Shown piece after piece: positions 57,801 to 64,000 of a stretch of 64,000 nucleotides of DNA. Made by a program: the position numbers and the translations under genes. The stretch is from Ophthalmolycus amberensis. Taxonomy: Eukaryota > Chordata > Actinopteri > Perciformes > Zoarcidae. The notes beneath the pieces are model-generated. The model was given only the letters and a program-made list of their open reading frames with translations, had not been told where the DNA came from and ran no database searches. The stretch spans positions 124,001-188,000 of the forward strand of contig JAFEUB010000794.1 of the NCBI GenBank assembly GCA_024529925.1, written 5' to 3'. The number at the start of each line of letters is the position of its first letter. Position 1 is the stretch's first letter.

Positions 57801-59967
57801 CCCACCTCCCAGCTTTTCTGCAGAGTTTGACTTCCGCAGCTACGACCCCGAGGGCGTGATCTTCTTTGCCGGAGGTCACCTAAACAGCTCCTGGATCGTT
57901 CTAGCGATGCACCATGGGAAGCTGGAACTACAGCTGAAATACGGCAGCGTCAGTAGGGTCACCAGCAGCGGTCCCATCGTCAATGACGGCCAGTGGAGAA
58001 AGGTTCGAGGTTTTTGTTGTTGTGAACAGTAATACGCTGTCTACATAAGCTGATTGAAGGCTTCTTTAAATGTCTTGTTTTCTTTTAAGATCTCGGTGGA
58101 GGAACAGGGGCGGAGTCTCGTGATAAAGATTGACAGGGAGGCCGTCATGAAGATTGCAGTGAACGGTGATCTGTTTACGCTCAAGAAGGGCATGCACGAA
58201 CTCAACCTCACCGTGGGAGGAGTCCCTTTCAGAGAGGACGGCCTCGTCAACCAGGTGTTTATTTGTACGTGTGTTATCCCGAACACGTACCAAAGAGAGA
58301 TGTTCTTTACATAGTTCTCAACTGCTGTGATCGTCACATAGGTGAACCCCCGTCTGGATGGCTGTATGAAGGACTGGAGGTGGTTGATGGGCGAAGACAC
58401 GTCCATACAAGAAACCATTCGGTCCAACGACAACATGCAGTGCTTCAGCACGGAGGTTCCTGGAGCGTATTACCCCGGCACAGGCTTCGCTCTCTTCAAC
58501 ATCAGCTATGGTGCAGTGTGTGTGCATGTGTGGGGGTGTTACGCGTAGCGTAGCTCGGGATTGCATATCTTTGCCTAATGGGTTCTCCTTGCAGTAGTTA
58601 GTCAATGTTCAATTTGTTTGGGTGAATGTTTGCTCCCGTCAAACGCCTACGGTTTGTTTGTCGATACAGTTCATGACCCGCTGTTCTCTCTCTCTTCCTG
58701 TTATCGTCACTTCAGAGTCACAGAACCTGAGCGTACAGTTGACTCTGCGTCCGACTTCTGCGATCGGAGTGCTGTTTGCACTTGTTCACCAGGACAGAGT
58801 CCCTCTCTCCATCGCTCTGGCCGACTATCATCACGGCACTGATGAATGGCGAGATGTGAGTACTTAATTGCTCAACCTGTGTGTGTGTGTTTGTAATATG
58901 AGTTCCTGTGTTTGATCTCAACCTTTTTTGTGTGCTTTCAGTTCATTCTGGTATCTGTAGGTAATGTCATCGTTGCCAGCTCTCCCGCCCCCCTGTGTGA
59001 CGGCGAGAGTCATGAAATCCACGTGACGATCTCAGGCAACCAAACCCTGCTGCTGGTCGATGGCCGTTCTGGACGTAGTGAAGACATCGAAATTCCTACT
59101 GACGTCCTGTCACAGTCCAGCGCCTTTATAGGAGGCCTCCCTGGTGAGGACACATTTAGTAGGTTGTGATTCATGCGGTGTACAGGGTGTTTTTTGTTTT
59201 TGTCGCAGTAAAAGTGTTTAGTGGAGATGCTAAGTACTAAAATAATAGCGGCATGTAAAGCTGCCAGACATTATTCTATACTCAGGTGGAAATGAAGGAT
59301 TCATAATTAATTTATAATGTGAGAAGCTTGTAATTTAACCAAAAACATGCACATTATTGTTGGCTGTTCATGTATCTTACTTCAGTGAAGATAAATGTTG
59401 CTCTCGAACGTGTCCAGAGATGAAACAAGTACTTGCCACATGTAGATTTTAAGATCGCGAAGCCACACTGAGCTGATCGATTGAATTAGGTTTTTCTGCC
59501 AATCCCTCTCTAAAACACTCTCATGCTTCCTCATGTCAGCAAAAAAAAGTCTTACCTAGGGAGTGATGAGGAGAAATCCAAAGTTGTCACTTCTGCAGTG
59601 ACTGGCAGCTGATTAAATAACTCGGCATCCAGTATTCCCCAAACTGGAAAGAAATCAAAATAAGGATTTAGTTATTTATTCTCCTTGATGAGAAATGTCA
59701 TGTGTACTTGATACAAAGTGCTGGTTAATGTGTTTGCTGAGTCTGACTGATTCAACACACAGACTAAGGGCTCCCACACATCTGCTGGATCACATGTTGT
59801 TGTTCCTTCCCTCAGATGTTTCCCTGGTGTCCACGCTGGTGTCGGCGCCCTACAGCGGCTGCATGGAGGTCAGTGTTAACGGGCGGTCTCTGGACTTGGA
59901 CCAGGCCATCCACAAACACAACGACATCCGCTCACACTCCTGCCCCCTGCTGGACTCTCACCAGTGA
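49187..59967 (+). CDS. gas6: Growth arrest-specific 6, complete, 15 coding exons
   Basis: Gas6 is a secreted ligand for TYRO3, AXL and MERTK that bridges receptor to exposed phosphatidylserine. Exons: 49187-49262, 49512-49672, 51792-51816, 51907-51969, 53979-54101, 55036-55155, 55805-55927, 57098-57219, 57418-57536, 57813-58002, 58090-58254, 58342-58510, 58716-58855, 58942-59143, 59816-59967. They total 1950 nt (649 aa); human GAS6 is 678 aa, the difference being a shorter pre-EGF loop and two gaps in the laminin-G part. Identity is clear from VFEETKQGHLERECVEEKCS, SLYLGRMFSG, VTSSGPIVNDGQW and KHNDIRSHSCP, and from tmem255b next door. It lies 2.7 kb downstream of pros1 in the same orientation, with the same intron phases. 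All splice sites are GT-AG; the donor after 58002 (gttcga) is weak. Confidence 0.96.
49673..51791. other. gas6 intron 2, no gene seen
   Basis: No coding exon or recognised element. Short GA repeats lie near 51048-51061. Confidence 0.5.
51907..57219 (+). CDS. gas6: gas6 exons 4-8: short loop and EGF1-EGF4
   Basis: Exon 4 is only 63 nt and encodes the loop CMEKFGDAEKKKQDLITC, which has lysines but no arginine, in keeping with Gas6 lacking the thrombin-sensitive site of protein S. EGF1 is exon 53979-54101. EGF2-4 (55036-55155, 55805-55927, 57098-57219) each open DVDEC for calcium binding. All four EGF domains match the Asp/Asn beta-hydroxylation pattern (CEDKKGDFLCHC, CNNTMGSYRCSC, CENKEGSYDCLC, CLNTPGSFRCFC). 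Every exon from 4 to 7 ends in phase 1, so the EGF units are symmetric; exon 8 ends in phase 0. Confidence 0.94.
51970..53978. other. gas6 intron 4, simple repeats only
   Basis: An A-run at about 52439-52454, a G-run near 52541-52553 and a (TC)n run at about 52600-52620 are present. No gene is supported. Confidence 0.5.
54102..55035. other. gas6 intron 5, no gene seen
   Basis: No feature recognised. Confidence 0.5.
55156..55804. other. gas6 intron 6, no gene seen
   Basis: No feature recognised. Confidence 0.5.
55928..57097. other. gas6 intron 7 with (CA)n tract
   Basis: A (CA)n run lies at about 55943-55965, and an AATAAATAAATAAAAAGG patch near 56501. No gene is supported. Confidence 0.55.
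57418..59967 (+). CDS. gas6: gas6 exons 9-15: tandem laminin-G domains
   Basis: Seven exons encode residues 272-649, the receptor-binding half. Landmarks are SAEFDFRSYDPEGVIFFAGG, ISVEEQGRSLVIKIDREAVM, NPRLDGCMKDWRWLMGEDTS, and YSGCMEVSVNGRSLDLDQAI; the stop is TGA at 59965-59967. Against human GAS6 the linker into LG2 is shorter (fish goes NISYESQNLSVQLTLRP) and the helix before the final GGLPDV is about ten residues shorter. Both gaps fall at exon ends, so an alternative splice site cannot be excluded. Confidence 0.93.
59144..59815. other. gas6 intron 14, no gene seen
   Basis: No feature recognised. Confidence 0.5.
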
Positions 59968-61900
59968 CCAGCGCATTAGTCTGCCAATGCTGATCCATTG
60001 GCAGTTCATTGAGGCAATGGGGATTTTTTTGTTTCCAATATATTGATAAAAGCTTTGACCAGTAGGGAGATGTTTTGGATTGGAATGTTTAAAAAACAAA
60101 AGCTGGACCAGGTGTTTGTGGTTCAGCTGGAGCCTTATTCCAGGATCACGCTGTCCTATTACTGTGATGACACTGCTGTCTAGAGGCATATGCAGGGATT
60201 TTCACAGTAGTCCCAGTATCATGACTCAGTAAGTTAGTCAGCCAATGAGCAATGTCCCTTGTACTCGGCAGAAGATATGGGAATAAATGCTGCACAACAT
60301 TGCCTCAAAAACTGCCCATGAATCACAGCTTCTTAAGCCCACAAGAACACACAGGGCCTTATCTAGCGCACGGTCCAATGGCTGGTCTTGGGTCAGCCTA
60401 CTATGCCTAGCATCCTGTGCAGATCTGACTGGGACTTTGTAGGCTGTGACTCTTCGCTGCAGCAACTCAGCTGATAGAGCTGTGGTCATGTTGCTTACAT
60501 CCAGTCCACCTAAGGCCCTCGTCACAAAGCTTGAAATAATCAAGTGCTCATGTAGAATCTGATGAAATGAGAAAAAAAAAAAACGGGGACCAGAAATCTA
60601 GTCAGCTACCCTACTCAGAGAAAATGTGTGACTAGGTGCTCAGATCTTCACGAGTGTTTGTCGCATAATGACTTTAGGTGTTGATCGGGGACTAAATCGA
60701 ATCTTATTTGCTCCCCTCCGTCACCACAGCAGGGGTGGCGTGGTATTAGGCACAACTTTGCATTCTGTAGAAAACCCTGCACATTGTTGCAGGCAGCAAT
60801 GGACTGCGTGTGAATCTTCTTGATTTCTTCTCGACTAAAGCGGCACTCCATGTCTGCCTGCAACCTTAACAATCAACCGTGTGCCTACAAAGAACAACCA
60901 ACCCACACTTCACAACAGCTTCCCTCCTAACCGGTGAATCACTTCACAAAGGTGCAGTGCTGTAACACACATGCAGCGCTAAAGCTTCTCCTGATACAAT
61001 GGTGTACTCATTGCAGTTAATACACTATGCATTACCACCTGTGCATTTTGGAGTATTACAGTCTTTTAAAGAGCTGACTGACACCCTGATTCTCAATCCT
61101 CTTCGATCACTAACGTCATCACAAAGGCCCCTTCTTTCCCTCAGAATCACCCAAACACATAACTACCGGTAATAGCTGCCATATACCGATCCGAGGATGC
61201 TAGATTAGTCTCAGAAGCACAGGGAGACAGGAAGGGGCCCTCACCATGAAGGAGAGAGAGTGAGCACTGCATCGAACGCACCACACAAGCTACTGAGAGA
61301 GAGAAAATAAAGAGTGCGCTGTAATATAGTGAATATGTAAATAATGTGACTGTACAATGCTTTGTAGAAGACAGAAAAAACACGACCTTATGCTCACTGA
61401 GGTTTCCTGCACATTTAAATTGAAACAAAATAGTAATCTTGAGTCTCTGAACTTCATCTGCTTCCTGCAAATGTTTGAGCGACAAATAAAAAACTATTTT
61501 CTTGAAGTAGAAGGTGGGTGAGCAGCAGCCAGGGATCAAAGCATCATACATCTTTAGGGACTACATTTTTTAAATTTGATTTTATAGGTGCTGAGCAAAT
61601 GAAAACACAATAAAAACAAAGAATTACAGGAGCATTGTGACTGAGAATGCCAAAAGGGCTCCAGTGTTATTTTACTTCCCTCTAATGTATCATCTAGTTT
61701 TCTGATGAATGAATGCAGAATATACAGCTTGACGAGTTATTATTTTAATTGTTTTTTTTTTAATCATGTGTTGTATGTTGAACTTTTCTTTAGTTTTCAC
61801 TTTAACTGCCAGTATGTGTACGATGCTGAGAGGAGCCTGCCTTCTGAGTTTTAACTTCCCTCAACAGTGAAAATCTTATTTAAAAATAAAAGCAGTTGTA
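59968..61900 (+). other. gas6: gas6 3' untranslated region, extent uncertain
   Basis: Several AATAAA signals follow the stop, at about 60281, 61304, 61484, 61606 and 61885-61890. The last is followed by a T-rich run and is the strongest by eye. The shortest option gives a UTR of about 330 nt and the longest about 1.9 kb. No coding sequence is supported. Confidence 0.4.
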
Positions 61901-62194
61901 TGAACATTATAGAGTAAAATTGTATTTTCAAAAAACGCATTTGTCTGCTGTGTGGTTACTTCAACAAACGTGTCGTGTCTTGCTCAGTGTGACATGTCGT
62001 TAATGTTCTAAACTTAAGGTTTACCTGATAAGCTGGCTTTTTCCAATCTAGCTTTTTGGTTGAACAAAATCATTTAAATTCTCTTGAATTGAACTTTTTA
62101 TTTGTAAGAGGAAGAAATTGTGTGATTTACACGTATAGTTCCTCTTCAAACACCTGCTTCTGGAGTAAAAGGAGTACTGGTTAAACTTTAAAAC

Positions 62195-62359
62195 ATGGAA
62201 AGGAAAAGGTCAACATTTTAGGAAATACACTTTATCACTTTCTTGAGATGAGAGCATTGACCCCACTCAAAGCATTGTGACTGGTGTCAATCCGCTCATT
62301 TAATTCTTGGCAAGCAAGCAAATATGCTTATTTCCCAAAATGTCAAACTCTTCCTTTAA
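62195..62359. mobile_element. Short diverged copy of the TTAAAGGA inverted-repeat element
   Basis: It starts near aaaggtcaacattttaggaa and ends tttcccaaaatgtcaaactc then ttcctttaa, an inverted match of the ends of the 29493-29996 element. Confidence 0.6.
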
Positions 62360-62754
62360 ATGTGAGACATTGATGAAGCCCTTACTCAACATTTATTCTT
62401 GTATATGTGAATATATATTTCCAAAAGGTGCCTCTTTAATACATAATGTATTTTAAAGCAGCTACATCCCACAGTAGTTAACATGCATCATCAATAATAT
62501 ATACAGTGTACTGACTTTAAAGTGCACATTAAATGATTCACACTTACATAATGCAATAACAGCAACATCATCGTTGTTTACTCTCTATTTCACATTTCAA
62601 GAAAGCCCTTTTAATTGCTCGTACAGTAGTTAATATATAGTGAGACGATGAAGACCTTTTAATCCAGTCTGCACAAACTAGAATAGAAACGACTATCAGG
62701 TCACAGTCAAGTATACGACGATACACCTATTCACATGTAATAAGCTTCTTAAGG

Positions 62755-63088
62755 CCTTAGCTTTAGGTCAAAGCTTTTTAGGAAATACACGTATTTGCTT
62801 TCTTGCTGAGAGTGAGATGGCATCTGCTGCCAAGAAAGAGTCCACAGTTTTAAACTTCATTTTCTGTGCATATTAAACTATGGAAATATACAGCGTTAAT
62901 TAGTGAGATTTACGGGCTCTGGTGGGGGGCTTTTGTTTCTAGCTGTCTGCCCCCCGTTTCCGGTCGTTGTGCTAAGCTACGTTAGCAGGCTGCTGGCTGT
63001 GGCTGAGGAGAGGGGTATCAATCTCCTCATGCAACTCAAGAGACGCAAGAAAGCAAAAAAGCATATTTCCCAAACCGTTTCCTTTGAA
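62755..63088 (-). mobile_element. Longer copy of the TTAAAGGA inverted-repeat element
   Basis: The ends ggtcaaagctttttaggaaa and catatttcccaaaccgtttc are inverted relatives. The interior has agctgtctgccccccgtttc and gtgctaagctacgttagc, the family core. It lies in the convergent gas6-tmem255b spacer, probably within the tmem255b 3'UTR. Confidence 0.6.
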
Positions 63089-63323
63089 TGAATTCACATG
63101 GAATAACTTAATCATGTCTATATATAGTATAATCACACTACATAGCTACACACCTGTGACTGTGCCACACGAAGAGTAGCGTAACTATCAGTACAGTGTA
63201 GTTGAGAAGCTCACTGATTGTTTTCCATCTACAAGGTCACCTATGAAATGTCTTGTGCTACATTCAGTCCGACCAAATCAAGACGTTATTTCTCTATCGT
63301 GCCCCAGATGTTGGTGTCGTGGC

Positions 63324-63555
63324 TCAGCAGGCGTAAGGCGGCGGTTTCTCAAAGGGGCTGTTGGCGGATCCGTAGAGGACAGGAGCGTTGGGTGTCAGCA
63401 TGTAGCCCCCTGGTTCCTGGGTGGCTCCCTGAGGCTGCAGGCTGAGTCTGAGAGGGCTGCTGGCTCTGGTTCTCCTCAGACAGGAAGGAATTAGAGGCAG
63501 TACCTCCCTCGGGGATCATCTGGGGAGTAGCAGGTGGCTGATAGTTGCTGTTGTG
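63324..63555 (-). CDS. tmem255b: Transmembrane protein 255B-like, last coding exon, with apparent frame break
   Basis: On the minus strand a pyrimidine-rich acceptor (ccctgtctcttcacctctcc then cacag) precedes an exon start at 63555. The first frame reads HNSNYQPPATPQMIPEGG and a Ser/Gln/Pro-rich stretch. The conserved end, YGSANSPFEKPPPYAC and TGA at 63326-63324, lies in the next frame. It resembles the human TMEM255B end (GEKPPPYAP). The end frame has a TGA upstream at 63516-63518, so a one-base shift is needed between about 63410 and 63515; the five-base C run at 63406-63410 is a candidate site. This may be an assembly error, a polymorphism or a real lesion. Earlier exons, including the membrane segments, lie beyond the window. 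Convergent placement beside gas6 matches human chromosome 13. Confidence 0.75.
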
Positions 63556-63784
63556 CTGTGGGAGAGGTGAAGAGACAGGGAGTGGTAGCTTGCACCGGTA
63601 TGTGGAAGAAGAGCCAAAGATACCTCAATTATTTCTGACATTTTTATGTGAGGCATGGTTTTTATTCTTTATGTAGTTTGGTCCTCTGGTAGCAGTCACA
63701 GGTTTATTAGCAAATATTAGCAATAATCAGGAATAAATCTGTGAGAAAAAAAAACTCAATTCACCATAATATGAATAAAACAAA

Positions 63785-64000
63785 AGTACAGCTGAGGCTG
63801 ATGGGAATGTCATTCGTCTTGCATGTATTTGATCCGAAGCCAAAGTTTTACAAATACATTTTTTTACTTGATGGCAGCTAGATGAAATGTTACAGGATCA
63901 AGAAAGCAATAACAAGTCATCCTGAGGGGACCATGAATGTTTGTAGTAAATGTCATGGTGATTCATATGATAGCTTTTGAGATCTTTCACTGAAAAAAAC
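63785..64000 (-). repeat. Dispersed percomorph-type repeat, copy 3, cut by window edge
   Basis: The plus strand reads gtcatcctgaggggaccatg aatg and atggtgattcatatgatagc, the same order as 45760-45820. It lies in a tmem255b intron. Confidence 0.5.

Overview
The window is nuclear DNA from a ray-finned fish, most likely a percomorph teleost. The evidence is vertebrate multi-exon genes with GT-AG introns, proteins that align along their length with human RASA3, PROS1, GAS6 and the end of TMEM255B, compact introns full of dinucleotide microsatellites, and dispersed repeats I recognise as common in spiny-rayed fish. The species cannot be named from the sequence.

Layout. 1-8683: probable first intron (or upstream DNA) of rasa3, with a decayed LINE on the minus strand, a LINE-type 3' tail and microsatellites. 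8684-33884: rasa3 exons 2-24 on the plus strand; exon 1 was not found. 33885-39155: rasa3 3'UTR and the rasa3-pros1 spacer. 39156-46449: complete pros1 (protein S), 14 coding exons, 676 aa. 46450-49186: short pros1-gas6 spacer. 49187-59967: complete gas6, 15 coding exons, 649 aa. 59968-63323: convergent spacer holding the 3'UTRs. 63324-63555 (minus): last coding exon of a tmem255b-like gene, with an apparent one-base frame break.

How the genes relate. Protein S and Gas6 are the two vitamin K-dependent ligands of the TYRO3/AXL/MERTK receptors; both bridge exposed phosphatidylserine to the receptor. Here they lie head to tail, 2.7 kb apart. In human they are on different chromosomes (PROS1 on 3, GAS6 on 13), and GAS6 is flanked by RASA3 and TMEM255B. 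The fish block therefore looks like the human GAS6 neighbourhood with pros1 inserted between rasa3 and gas6, which bears on how the ligand pair arose. rasa3 encodes a membrane-targeted GTPase-activating protein for Ras and Rap, with no evident functional link to the ligands beyond position.

Other points of interest are the loss in pros1 of the intron that gas6 keeps between EGF4 and the first laminin-G domain, a near-perfect 23-bp-arm hairpin in a rasa3 intron, two nearly identical LINE copies (one nested in another repeat), and several multi-copy short repeat families.
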